From Betaproteobacteria bacterium (lineage in GTDB: Bacteria > Pseudomonadota > Gammaproteobacteria > Burkholderiales > Rhodocyclaceae), in contig JACQAO010000022.1 of the NCBI GenBank assembly GCA_016194935.1, positions 1-64,000 on the forward strand: a stretch of 64,000 nt of DNA, written 5' to 3'. Positions 26,119 through 34,161 of this stretch are shown here, piece by piece. The notes under the pieces were generated by a model, which saw only the letters and a list, made by a program, of their open reading frames with translations, did not search any database and was not told the origin of the DNA. The position numbers were made by a program, and so were the translations under genes. The first letter of the stretch is position 1. Each line of letters begins with the position of its first letter.

Positions 26119-27546
26119 ATGCCCGCCAGACAAGTCTTGATTGTTCACGGATGGAGCGATACCTCCGCTGCGTTTCACGCGCTGGCAAAATTCCTGGGCG
26201 GGCATGGGTACGCAGCGAAGGAAATCTGGCTCGGCGACTATATTTCCATGGATGACGATGTACGGGTTGCGGATGTTGGCAAACGCATGGGAGAGGTGAT
26301 CGACGCACTGATGGCCAGCGGCGCGTTGAATGCCAGCTTCGACATGATTGTCCATAGCACTGGCGGCCTGGTGGCGCGGGAATGGCTGACCACCCGCTAC
26401 CGCGGAGTTGCCGAAACTTGCCCGATGCGGCGGCTGGTGATGCTGGCGCCGGCAAATTTCGGCTCCAGGCTCGCTGCGTTGGGCAAGAGTTTTCTGGGTC
26501 GTGTCGTCAGAGGTTACGATCACTGGTTTCACACGGGTACGGCAATGCTCAACGATCTCGAGCTTGCATCCGCTTACCAGTGCGAACTTGCGCAACGGGA
26601 CATTCTTGTAGTGCCTGGAGAAGAGGTAGTCTCGCGCTATTACGGCGCTGACCGGGTGTGGCCCTTCGTGATCACCGGCAGCCATCCCTATGCGGGCTTG
26701 TTCCGGCAGATTTCCAATGAAGACGGCGGCGACGGCACTGTCCGCGTATGCGCCGCCAATCTGAATGCGCGCGGTGTCACCATCGATTTCAGCCAGCCGA
26801 ACAAGGAAATGGTTTTCAGCCCCTGGGCTTCCCGGCTCGAATGCGAGATTCCGTTGGCGGTGCTGCCGACGCGGACTCACGCATCAATTATCGACCCGGA
26901 GCGTGCCGATACGGATGAGTCGATAGAAGAAACCGCTGCGGAGCAAGCGCAGCTTGGAGCGATGATTCTGGAGGCACTGGGTTGCCAGGATTTTTCCGCC
27001 TATCGGGCGATCCGGGCGAAATGGGAGGCGGTCACGGAGCAGACTGCGGATCGTCGCAATCATCCCGGCACGGATTCTGCGGAGTTTTTCCATCAGTACC
27101 TGCAAGCCAATTTTTATGTGACCGACGATCAGGGTCGTCCGGTGAGCGATTATTTCCTCGAGTTCTTTTCCGACACCACCGAGGGTTATACGGATGCCAA
27201 TGTCTATCTGCACGCAAAAGTGATTGAGAGCGTAGCGGTGAACTCGCAAGATGCGGCTGCGCGCAACATCTACTTCGACCGCACGGATTTGATGGAAGGC
27301 TATTACCGGAAGCTTCCACCCGGCGCCGATCCTGTGCTTAACCTGTCGATCTCCGCCGCCGCGCCGGGGGCCAACGTCAGGTATTTCAACCGGGAAAGCG
27401 AGGGCGCCAAAGGGCAGGCGCCGCTGCACGTCGAGAACGATCCGGGCAAACGCTGGCTGAAGCGCAATGCAACGCATTTTGTCCGGATCGTCATTCCGAG
27501 AATCCCGGACGAGAATGTATTTCGGCTGACGCGCTTCATTTCGTAA
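26119..27546 (+). CDS. Lipase/esterase-like alpha/beta hydrolase
   Basis: A 475-residue protein starting at ATG 26119 behind AGGAG. The first half is an alpha/beta hydrolase: oxyanion-hole VHGWSD, nucleophile in IVHSTGGLVAR (a relaxed GxSxG), a likely acid in EDGGDGTVRV and a histidine in PTRTHASI. The C-terminal 170 residues (YVTDDQGRPVSDYFLEFF…) form a beta-rich extra domain. No signal peptide is seen, so it appears cytoplasmic. It probably hydrolyses lipid esters; the substrate is unknown. Monocistronic and convergent with the NnrS-like gene. Confidence 0.75.
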   Translation: MPARQVLIVHGWSDTSAAFHALAKFLGGHGYAAKEIWLGDYISMDDDVRVADVGKRMGEVIDALMASGALNASFDMIVHSTGGLVAREWLTTRYRGVAETCPMRRLVMLAPANFGSRLAALGKSFLGRVVRGYDHWFHTGTAMLNDLELASAYQCELAQRDILVVPGEEVVSRYYGADRVWPFVITGSHPYAGLFRQISNEDGGDGTVRVCAANLNARGVTIDFSQPNKEMVFSPWASRLECEIPLAVLPTRTHASIIDPERADTDESIEETAAEQAQLGAMILEALGCQDFSAYRAIRAKWEAVTEQTADRRNHPGTDSAEFFHQYLQANFYVTDDQGRPVSDYFLEFFSDTTEGYTDANVYLHAKVIESVAVNSQDAAARNIYFDRTDLMEGYYRKLPPGADPVLNLSISAAAPGANVRYFNRESEGAKGQAPLHVENDPGKRWLKRNATHFVRIVIPRIPDENVFRLTRFIS

Positions 27547-27562
27547 CCCGGAGTTGCAACCG

Positions 27563-28720
27563 TCAATCCCGTAGCGCATCCGGCAATGCCCGGATCGCGG
27601 TCCGCGCCAACAACGCCACGCCGACCACGGCGAACCACAATCCCGGTAGCCAACCGAAGCTGATGGCCAGGCCGCCGCAGACCATCAGCAGCGCGCGTAA
27701 CCCCGCCAGCCGACCAAGCCGGGCGCGCAGGCGGGTGTGCCATTCCAGTTGTGGTCCAGGACGCAGCCATACCGGCAGGAGTTGCGTCGCCGCGCCGCTG
27801 ACCAGCGGCAGCAGAAAGGCGACCACGAAACCGGCGACGGCGTCGCGTCCGGCGAGAAAGCCCAGCGTGTGGCCGATGCCGGCGAACAGCAGGCCGACCA
27901 GCCCGAAGCAGGCCAGCGCCAGCGAAGCCGCAGCGCCATGCAGGCGACCGATGGGTTCGCTGTAGGCGGCGGCCCAGCGCGTACTCATGCGCAGTGGTGC
28001 AATCATATACAGTGCCGCGCCAAGCAAAGAGAGCAGTTTTTCCCAGCGCACCGGGATGTACGTCGCCGTTAACGCTGCGCCGAGCGCGATCAGCAACACC
28101 CCGCCGCAGGCGAACCACAGGTCGCTGGAGAGGCGCCCGGCTGCAGTTGGATCGGCGCGACCGGCGGCGGTGGGCAGCAGCACTTGCAGTGTGCCGATGG
28201 CGGTGAGGCCGACGAAGCCGAGCAGGTTGAGGTGCAGGTGGAACAGCCGCAGCGCCATCCGCTGCGTCGGCCAGAGATCCATCGCTGGTACCGCCAGCAA
28301 GGCGATGATGAGAAAGCCTGTGGCGGCGAGATACCAGGCAAGCCCAGGGTGGGCCGGGCCGAGCGCATGTTTGGCGCGCCACGCCATCCAACTGGTCATG
28401 GCAATGGCGGCGGTCAGGCCGAAACCGGCGGCGATCTGGCTGGCAGTTGCCAACGGCATAACACCGCTCAAGCCGGCAATCAGGCTGACGCCGGCAAGCC
28501 AGGCCAGCGGTGGAATAAATGCCAGCAGACGGGGAGGATTGCGGCTGTGAGTAAGCACCGGCGCGAAGTAGCCCATCGCCGCCAGGATCAGCGGCAGGAT
28601 GCCGAGCGCGAAAGCGACGTGGGCGATCACCGCAGGATTGCTGACTTGCAGCAGCCACAGCGCCACCGCCAGCGCTTGCATGGCGATGGCATTGATGGCA
28701 AATAACGGTAGCGCCCGCAT
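27563..28720 (-). CDS. NnrS-like multi-pass membrane protein
   Basis: A 385-residue protein that is hydrophobic along its length, with about 12 predicted membrane segments. HLHLNLLGFVGLTAIGTLQVLLP is typical of NnrS and of proteins distantly related to heme-copper oxidase subunit I. NnrS-type proteins relate to nitric-oxide stress and denitrification. It follows the DUF2249 gene by 7 bp, and an FNR-like box lies upstream of that gene, consistent with expression under low oxygen. The exact family remains to be tested. Confidence 0.65.
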   Translation of the reverse strand: MRALPLFAINAIAMQALAVALWLLQVSNPAVIAHVAFALGILPLILAAMGYFAPVLTHSRNPPRLLAFIPPLAWLAGVSLIAGLSGVMPLATASQIAAGFGLTAAIAMTSWMAWRAKHALGPAHPGLAWYLAATGFLIIALLAVPAMDLWPTQRMALRLFHLHLNLLGFVGLTAIGTLQVLLPTAAGRADPTAAGRLSSDLWFACGGVLLIALGAALTATYIPVRWEKLLSLLGAALYMIAPLRMSTRWAAAYSEPIGRLHGAAASLALACFGLVGLLFAGIGHTLGFLAGRDAVAGFVVAFLLPLVSGAATQLLPVWLRPGPQLEWHTRLRARLGRLAGLRALLMVCGGLAISFGWLPGLWFAVVGVALLARTAIRALPDALRD

Positions 28721-28727
28721 CGGCGCC

Positions 28728-29005
28728 TTACGCTTGCTTGACGAAGTCGATCACGATCTGGCCTGGCTCGCGGGTGCGGTAGGCGATGTCCACAGCGGCG
28801 CCATAACGCTGCTTGAGTTGATCGTGCAGCACCCTCTGGGACACAAGCGGCAGCGGATCGTGGTCATTGACGAAACGCAAGGTTTCGCCGGTGCGCGGCG
28901 CATCGAGCGCGCCGAAGATGCGGCATGACGGAAACGCTTGGCGATGCCGCGGGCGTCGAAGGGATAAATCGCCTCGGGCGACAGATGTAGATGGGGCTGG
29001 CTCAT
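28728..29005 (-). pseudogene. DUF2249 protein gene with single-base frameshift
   Basis: Starting at ATG 29005 the frame reads MSQPHLHLSPEAIYPFDARGIAKRFRHAA and then loses the family pattern. One inserted base near 28918-28922 restores IFGALDAPRTGETLRFVNDHDP and continues through YRTREPGQIVIDFVKQA to a stop at 28728-28730, a complete 92-residue DUF2249 protein. So either one base was deleted (disabling the gene) or the assembly dropped a base. DUF2249 proteins are small soluble proteins frequently found near NnrS-type and nitrogen-oxide genes. It heads the transcript of the membrane protein downstream. Confidence 0.85.
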
Positions 29006-29060
29006 GGTGGTAGCTCCTGTATGGAGAAACGCATTATGGTTTTTCGACCGGCCCTAAAAC

Positions 29061-29074
29061 TTGATCCAAATCAT
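29061..29074. promoter_or_regulatory. Probable FNR/ANR box
   Basis: TTGATCCAAATCAT matches TTGAT-N4-ATCAA at 9 of 10 positions. Its centre is about 62 bases upstream of the DUF2249 start codon (minus strand), a position that suits class II activation. It implies oxygen-responsive control of the DUF2249/NnrS-like pair. Confidence 0.6.
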
Positions 29075-29179
29075 CTTAAATCAAAAACTTAATTCCATAC
29101 TGGAAAAACTGGTTTTAACCGCTGTCCGCAAACAATACGCCCGTGTTGACAGCAAAAATTTTTTGGCCGACACTGGCAG

Positions 29180-29195
29180 TTAGTTGGTCAACTAA
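29180..29195. promoter_or_regulatory. TetR operator 1 (autoregulatory)
   Basis: TTAGTTG-GT-CAACTAA is a perfect dyad with 7-bp arms, ending 14 bases before the ATG of the TetR gene. The core TAGTTR-N2-YAACTA recurs at 29824-29837 upstream of the next operon, so this is probably the regulator's own binding site. Confidence 0.7.
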
Positions 29196-29209
29196 ATATA
29201 TCCGGACTC

Positions 29210-29773
29210 ATGAAAACCCCAAAAATTGACAAGCGTACCCGCCTGCTCGAGGCCGCCAACAAGCTGGTGCATCGGCAGGGCTTCAATCAGACCACGCTGG
29301 CGGACATCGCCCGGGAATCCAAGGTGCCGTTGGGCAATGTGTATTACTACTTCAAAACCAAGGACGACATCGGCCACGCCATGGTTGAGCACCACACGGT
29401 AAGTATCCATGACCAGCTCAGCGAGTGGGATAAACTGCCTGACCCGCGCAAGCGCCTATTAGCCAGCATCAGCGCAGTAGCCGGTAACCGTGAAGTTCTT
29501 GCGCAAAGCGGCTGCCCTATCGGCAGTCTATGCCAGGAATTAAACAAGGGAGACGGGCCACTGGCAGATAAAACCACAGGCATGTTCTCGGCTTTGCTCA
29601 AGTGGCAGGAGACGCAATTTCGTCTCCTGGGGATGGGGAAAGAGTCAGCCGGTCACGCACTACATCTTGTCTCCGCGTTGCAGGGAGCAAGCTTACTGAC
29701 GAATGTTTTCAGCGACCCTGCGCTGATGTTGAAAGAAGCCACGCGGCTGAAGCAATGGGTTAATGCGCTGTGA
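29210..29773 (+). CDS. TetR/AcrR-family transcriptional regulator
   Basis: A 187-residue protein: N-terminal helix-turn-helix (TLADIARESKVPLGNVYYYFKTKDDI, about residues 27-55) and a helical ligand-binding domain. CPIGSLCQEL in the ligand domain contains two cysteines seven residues apart. It probably represses itself and the SDR/RND operon that starts 94 bp downstream, because matching operators precede both. Its ligand may be the substrate of the exporter. Confidence 0.88.
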   Translation: MKTPKIDKRTRLLEAANKLVHRQGFNQTTLADIARESKVPLGNVYYYFKTKDDIGHAMVEHHTVSIHDQLSEWDKLPDPRKRLLASISAVAGNREVLAQSGCPIGSLCQELNKGDGPLADKTTGMFSALLKWQETQFRLLGMGKESAGHALHLVSALQGASLLTNVFSDPALMLKEATRLKQWVNAL

Positions 29774-29823
29774 TTAAGGTAAGGGTCGATTGACATGCTC
29801 ATATTTTCAACTCATAATTAAGC

Positions 29824-29837
29824 TAGTTAACTAACTA
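29824..29837. promoter_or_regulatory. TetR operator 2 (SDR/RND operon)
   Basis: TAGTTA-AC-TAACTA is a perfect dyad that fits the same TAGTTR-N2-YAACTA pattern as operator 1, located about 30 bases upstream of the SDR start. Between it and the SDR a six-codon frame (29851-29871) begins with ATG behind an AGGA and overlaps the SDR ATG (ATGA), so it may couple initiation. Confidence 0.65.
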
Positions 29838-29867
29838 TTTAGGAATTCACATGAGCATGGAACAAGT

Positions 29868-30896
29868 ATGAAAGGCGATCCGCAGTTGCGGGTTCTGGTC
29901 ACTGGCGCCAGCGGTTTTCTCGGCGGCAATATTCTGCGTGCCTTGCGGAATAACCCGGATACCCATCCGATTGCCGCCTGCCGCAACCCAAACAAAATCT
30001 GCCATTGGTTCAAGGGCGAAATCCGCATGGGCGATTTGACCGATGCAGGGTATCGGCGCGAACTCTCCAAGGACGTCGACGTGATCTGCCACGCCGGCGG
30101 CTGGGCCTCGATGTGGGGCCACAAGAAAATTGAACGCACGCATTTTTTTGAACCGGCCTGCGATTTGATCGATATGGCGATCCGCAATGGCGTGCGCCGC
30201 TTCATCCTTGCCAACACAGTGGCGATTGCCACCAAGGTGAACAACGGCCAAGCGATAGACGATTACGCGCGGAAACGGCACACCGGCTACTGGCCGCATC
30301 TCGACCGTCTCATCGATATCGACGATTACATGCGCGCCAACTGCAAGCGCGGCATGGGGATGGTAAATCTGCGGCTCGGCATGTTCATCGGCGCCGGTAA
30401 CCGCATGGGAATCGTGCCGGCGCTGACGCCGCGCCTGCGCACCTATCTCGTACCCTGGCTGGCTGGCGGACGCGCGCGTCAGCCGCTGGTGGCAGACAGT
30501 GACCTGGGCCAAGCCTTCGCGCGGGCATGCGTCGCGGAGGGTCTCGAAGACTACGAGTCGTTCAATATCTGCGGCACGGAGTTCCCGACGCTGCGTGAGG
30601 TGGTGAATTTCATTGCAGCAGAGACGGGTTTTCCCAAGCCGCTATACAGCGTCCCGTATCCGGTTGGTTACGCTTTCGGCTGGTTGATGGAAATGCTGTA
30701 TCCGCTGCTGCCCGGCCAACCGTTCCTTACTCGCTCGATCGTGCATCTATGCGAGGACTGGTATTGCCCGAACGATTACGCCACGCGCAGGCTCGGCTAC
30801 GTACCCGAGAAAAACTGGCGCACCACTATCCGCGAACATCTCGCCGACCTGAAGGCACAGGGTTATCCCTGGCCGCGCTTGTGCCAGACGGTCTAG
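29868..30896 (+). CDS. Extended SDR / NAD-dependent epimerase-like protein, atypical active site
   Basis: A 342-residue Rossmann protein with the NAD(P)-binding TGASGFLGG at residues 13-21 and the overall pattern of 3-beta-HSD/epimerase-type SDRs. The expected YxxxK catalytic pair is not evident: around residues 125-155 the sequence reads YARKRHTGYWPHLDR…DDY without a suitably placed Lys. It may use another mechanism or act as a binding protein. It is first in the operon with the RND exporter, so it may process the exported lipid-like compound. Start at 29868 overlaps the tiny leader frame. Confidence 0.75.
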   Translation: MKGDPQLRVLVTGASGFLGGNILRALRNNPDTHPIAACRNPNKICHWFKGEIRMGDLTDAGYRRELSKDVDVICHAGGWASMWGHKKIERTHFFEPACDLIDMAIRNGVRRFILANTVAIATKVNNGQAIDDYARKRHTGYWPHLDRLIDIDDYMRANCKRGMGMVNLRLGMFIGAGNRMGIVPALTPRLRTYLVPWLAGGRARQPLVADSDLGQAFARACVAEGLEDYESFNICGTEFPTLREVVNFIAAETGFPKPLYSVPYPVGYAFGWLMEMLYPLLPGQPFLTRSIVHLCEDWYCPNDYATRRLGYVPEKNWRTTIREHLADLKAQGYPWPRLCQTV

Positions 30897-30937
30897 GCAA
30901 ATCCTGAATAATCACCAAACCCGAATCGGAGATCAAC

Positions 30938-33355
30938 ATGTCGAATGCAGCAGTGGAAATCGAATCACATTTTTTTCGTCCCTATGCACAGTGGATCATT
31001 GCTCATCGCCTGTTCGTGGTCATTGCAATCCTCGGCATTACCGGGTTTTTGATGTCCCGCATGGGTAACCTGCAGATGGACACCAATCCGGATCTCTGGG
31101 CGCCGCAAAAGCATGTCTATGTCGAGACGACGAACCTGCTGGATAAAATTTTCGGCGGCAAGAACTATACCGTGATCGGCATCGTCCCCAGGCAAGGAGA
31201 CATCTACCAGCCGCAGGTGCTGGCGAAGATCAAACGCATCCAGGACGGAATCGAGCAGTTGCCGGAGGCGGTGCGGCACAACGTGCTGAGTTTCGCCGCG
31301 CGCAAGGTGAAGTCCATCAAGGGCGGCGCCGAGGGCATGGAGGTGCGCCCGATGATGGAGACGGTGCCGCAAACGCCGGCGGAGATGGAGAAACTCAAAG
31401 CCGCGGTGGCTTCGATGCCGATCTACAACAACGCCCTGGTGTCGCCGGATGGCAAGGCGGCGTCGGTGATCGCGGATTTCAGGCAGAGCGAAAAGACCCC
31501 GAACTATATCGCCCTGACCGAAGGACTGCGTAAAATCGTCGACCGCGAACGCGACGATACGGTGGATATCTACCTCGGCGGCCTGCCCATCGTCGGCGCC
31601 GCGGCGGACGCGCATTTCATGAAGATGCCGATGTTTTTCGGCGCCGCGCTGCTGGTCATCATGCTGATCCAGTACTGGTCGTTCCGCAGCCTCCAGGGGA
31701 TGCTGTTGCCGATACTGACGGGCATCCTGAGCGTGATTTGGAGCCTCGGTTCGATGGGTTTGCTGGGCGTGCACCTGGACCCGCTGAACACCACCACGCC
31801 TATCCTCATCCTGGCGGTCGCCGCCGGTCACGCGATCCAGATACTCAAACGTTATTACGAGGAATATGGCCGACTCCAGGCCAGCGGCATGAACGCGCGC
31901 GACGCCAACCGGATGGCAGTGGTGGAATCGATGGTGCGGGTCGGGCCGGTGATGATCGTGGCGGGTCTGATCGCGGTGATTACCTTCTTCTCGCTGGCGG
32001 GTACCGGTATTCCCATGGTGCAGCACTTCGGCGTATTCGCCGGCTGCGGCGTGCTGGCCACCATGGTGCTGGAGATGACCGTGATTCCGGTGGTGCGCTC
32101 GCTGCTGCGTCCGCCGAAAATACGCGAAGCTGAGCGCGAACGCGCGGCGGGCATCCTGGACAAGTTTCTGCTGGGGGTGGCCAACAACCTGGTCGGTGGG
32201 CGCGCGCCGTGGATCGTCGGCGGCGGACTGGCACTGCTGGCGCTGGTGGGAGCCGGCACGACATTTCTGCACGTCGACAACAACTTCAAGCTCTACCACA
32301 AGCCGATGAGCCAGTTGCGCGTCGATGACCGGGCGCTTAACAAACGGTTCGGCGGCACCAACTCCATCCAGTTCCTGATCCAAACGCCCGAACAGGACGG
32401 AATAAAAGACCCCAAAGTATTGCAGGGCATGGCGAAATTGCAGACGTTTCTCGAGAGTCAGGCGGATGTCGGCAAGACCCAATCGCTGGTGGACCTGATC
32501 AAACGCATGAATCAGGCGATGCATGCCGACGACAAGGCGTTCTATAGCGTCCCGGAAAGCCGCGAGCTGGTCGCGCAATACCTGTTTCTCTACTCGACTT
32601 CCGGCGACCCGCAGGATTTCGACAGTTTCGTGGACAACGATTACCAACGGGCAACAATTTGGGCCTATCTCAAGAACGACAGCACCGCCAGCGCCGACGC
32701 CCTTGCGCACCGAGCCCAGGCCGTCATCGACCAGAGCTTTCCGCCCGGAGTCACGGTGCAGATGGGCGGCAGCCTGCCGCAGGTGATTGCGCTGAACGAC
32801 GTCATCGTCCGGGACAAGTTCCGCAACATGGCGCAGATGGCCCTGGTGGTGTTCGTCCTCGGCGCTATTGTGTTTCGTTCGCTGGTGGGCGGGCTGTTCG
32901 TGGTCATCCCGCTGTTCGCGGTGATCATCGCCAACTTCGGCTTGATGGGCTGGCTGCATACCCCGCTCGACATCACCGCGATGACGACGGCGGCCATGGC
33001 CATCGGCATCGGGGCGGATTACGAGATCTACCTGCTGTTCCGCTTCCGCGAGGAACTCGCCCGCAGCGGCAGCGTCCTGAGCGCCACCCAGAACTCCTTG
33101 CTGACCTCCGGCAAGGCCATCCTGTTCGTGGCGCTGTCGATCATCGGCGGCTACGCGGTGCTGCAAGTATCGGATTTCGCGTTTTACAACCAGCTCTCCA
33201 ATATGGTAACGGCGACGATGGCGGTGAGCGCGCTGTTCGCCTTGTTTTTCCTGCGTGCCATTATGATGATGTTCAAGCCGCGCTTCATCTTCGGCGACCG
33301 GCCCGAGGCGTATTTCGCACCGGCGGCGGCGGTGGCGGCGGGAGCCGGAAAATGA
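30938..33355 (+). CDS. RND/MMPL-family exporter
   Basis: An 805-residue inner-membrane transporter with the two-fold RND layout: an N-terminal TM1, a periplasmic loop (about 40-215), a block of membrane segments (about 220-400), TM7, a second loop (about 435-620) and a second block (about 625-790). This hydrophobic-substrate MMPL type commonly exports lipids, hopanoids or steroids. The stop overlaps the next start (ATGA), and the downstream LolA-like and barrel proteins would carry substrate to the outer membrane. Confidence 0.88.
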   Translation: MSNAAVEIESHFFRPYAQWIIAHRLFVVIAILGITGFLMSRMGNLQMDTNPDLWAPQKHVYVETTNLLDKIFGGKNYTVIGIVPRQGDIYQPQVLAKIKRIQDGIEQLPEAVRHNVLSFAARKVKSIKGGAEGMEVRPMMETVPQTPAEMEKLKAAVASMPIYNNALVSPDGKAASVIADFRQSEKTPNYIALTEGLRKIVDRERDDTVDIYLGGLPIVGAAADAHFMKMPMFFGAALLVIMLIQYWSFRSLQGMLLPILTGILSVIWSLGSMGLLGVHLDPLNTTTPILILAVAAGHAIQILKRYYEEYGRLQASGMNARDANRMAVVESMVRVGPVMIVAGLIAVITFFSLAGTGIPMVQHFGVFAGCGVLATMVLEMTVIPVVRSLLRPPKIREAERERAAGILDKFLLGVANNLVGGRAPWIVGGGLALLALVGAGTTFLHVDNNFKLYHKPMSQLRVDDRALNKRFGGTNSIQFLIQTPEQDGIKDPKVLQGMAKLQTFLESQADVGKTQSLVDLIKRMNQAMHADDKAFYSVPESRELVAQYLFLYSTSGDPQDFDSFVDNDYQRATIWAYLKNDSTASADALAHRAQAVIDQSFPPGVTVQMGGSLPQVIALNDVIVRDKFRNMAQMALVVFVLGAIVFRSLVGGLFVVIPLFAVIIANFGLMGWLHTPLDITAMTTAAMAIGIGADYEIYLLFRFREELARSGSVLSATQNSLLTSGKAILFVALSIIGGYAVLQVSDFAFYNQLSNMVTATMAVSALFALFFLRAIMMMFKPRFIFGDRPEAYFAPAAAVAAGAGK

Positions 33356-34161
33356 GGCGCCCCGTTCTGGCGGCCGCCCTGCTGGGCGTGTCAACGCTGG
33401 TGGCGCTGGGGCCGCAGACCGCGCACAGCGCGGAATTGAGTGCGCACGACATCATGGAGAAGAACTTCTTTGTTTCCAAAATAAAGTCCATGAAAACCGA
33501 ATCCACCATGGTGTTGATCAACGACAAGGGCCAGCAGCGCGAGCGAAAAAATTCCACGTTGCTCAAACTCCAAGCCAACGGCATCGACTCCAAGCTGCTG
33601 GTCAAATTCAGCACCCCCGCCGACATCAAGGGAACCGGCTTCCTCCAGGTGGAGCACAGCGACGGCGATGATGACCTGTGGATCTACCTGCCGGCCCTGA
33701 AAAAGAGCCGGCGCCTGGTCGCCAACAACAAAAAGGACAGCTTCGTCGGCACGGATTTCTCCTATGGCGATATTTCCCTGCCCAAGGTGGATTTGTACCG
33801 GCATGCCTTGTTGCGCTCGGAAGCGGTCGATCAGCACGACAGCTACGTGATCGAGTCGGTGCCAATTAACGACACCGTCAAATCCAACAGCGGCTACAGC
33901 AAAAAAATCACCTGGGTAAGAAAAGATAGCCTGCTCGAAGCCAAGGTCGAATATTACGACCTCTCCGGGCGGCTGCTGAAAACCCAGTTGACCACCGACC
34001 ACAAGCTGGTCGAGCCGAATCCGCCACGCTGGTTTCCCCTGTATCGGGAAATGACCAACCACCAGACTGGACACAAAACCATTATCCGCTTCGACAAAAT
34101 AGAACCCGATGTGCCCGCGCCTGACGAACAGTTTACGACGCGCACTATCGAGCGTGAATGA
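33352..34161 (+). CDS. Periplasmic LolA-like outer-membrane lipoprotein-sorting protein
   Basis: A 269-residue protein with an N-terminal signal peptide (hydrophobic 5-20, ending near AHSA) and a LolA/LolB-like beta half-barrel sequence (LLVKFSTPADIKGTGFLQVEH, DDLWIYLPALKKSRRL). Such proteins accompany MMPL exporters and are thought to ferry hydrophobic molecules across the periplasm. Start at 33352 overlaps the exporter stop; the longer frame upstream is shadow of the exporter. Its stop overlaps the next start. Confidence 0.85.
   Translation: MRRPVLAAALLGVSTLVALGPQTAHSAELSAHDIMEKNFFVSKIKSMKTESTMVLINDKGQQRERKNSTLLKLQANGIDSKLLVKFSTPADIKGTGFLQVEHSDGDDDLWIYLPALKKSRRLVANNKKDSFVGTDFSYGDISLPKVDLYRHALLRSEAVDQHDSYVIESVPINDTVKSNSGYSKKITWVRKDSLLEAKVEYYDLSGRLLKTQLTTDHKLVEPNPPRWFPLYREMTNHQTGHKTIIRFDKIEPDVPAPDEQFTTRTIERE

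Noticed and set aside
30965-33394. 809-codon open frame on the minus strand opposite the RND exporter
   Set aside because: His/Arg-rich composition and exact antisense position to a well-conserved transporter show it is a GC-bias shadow.
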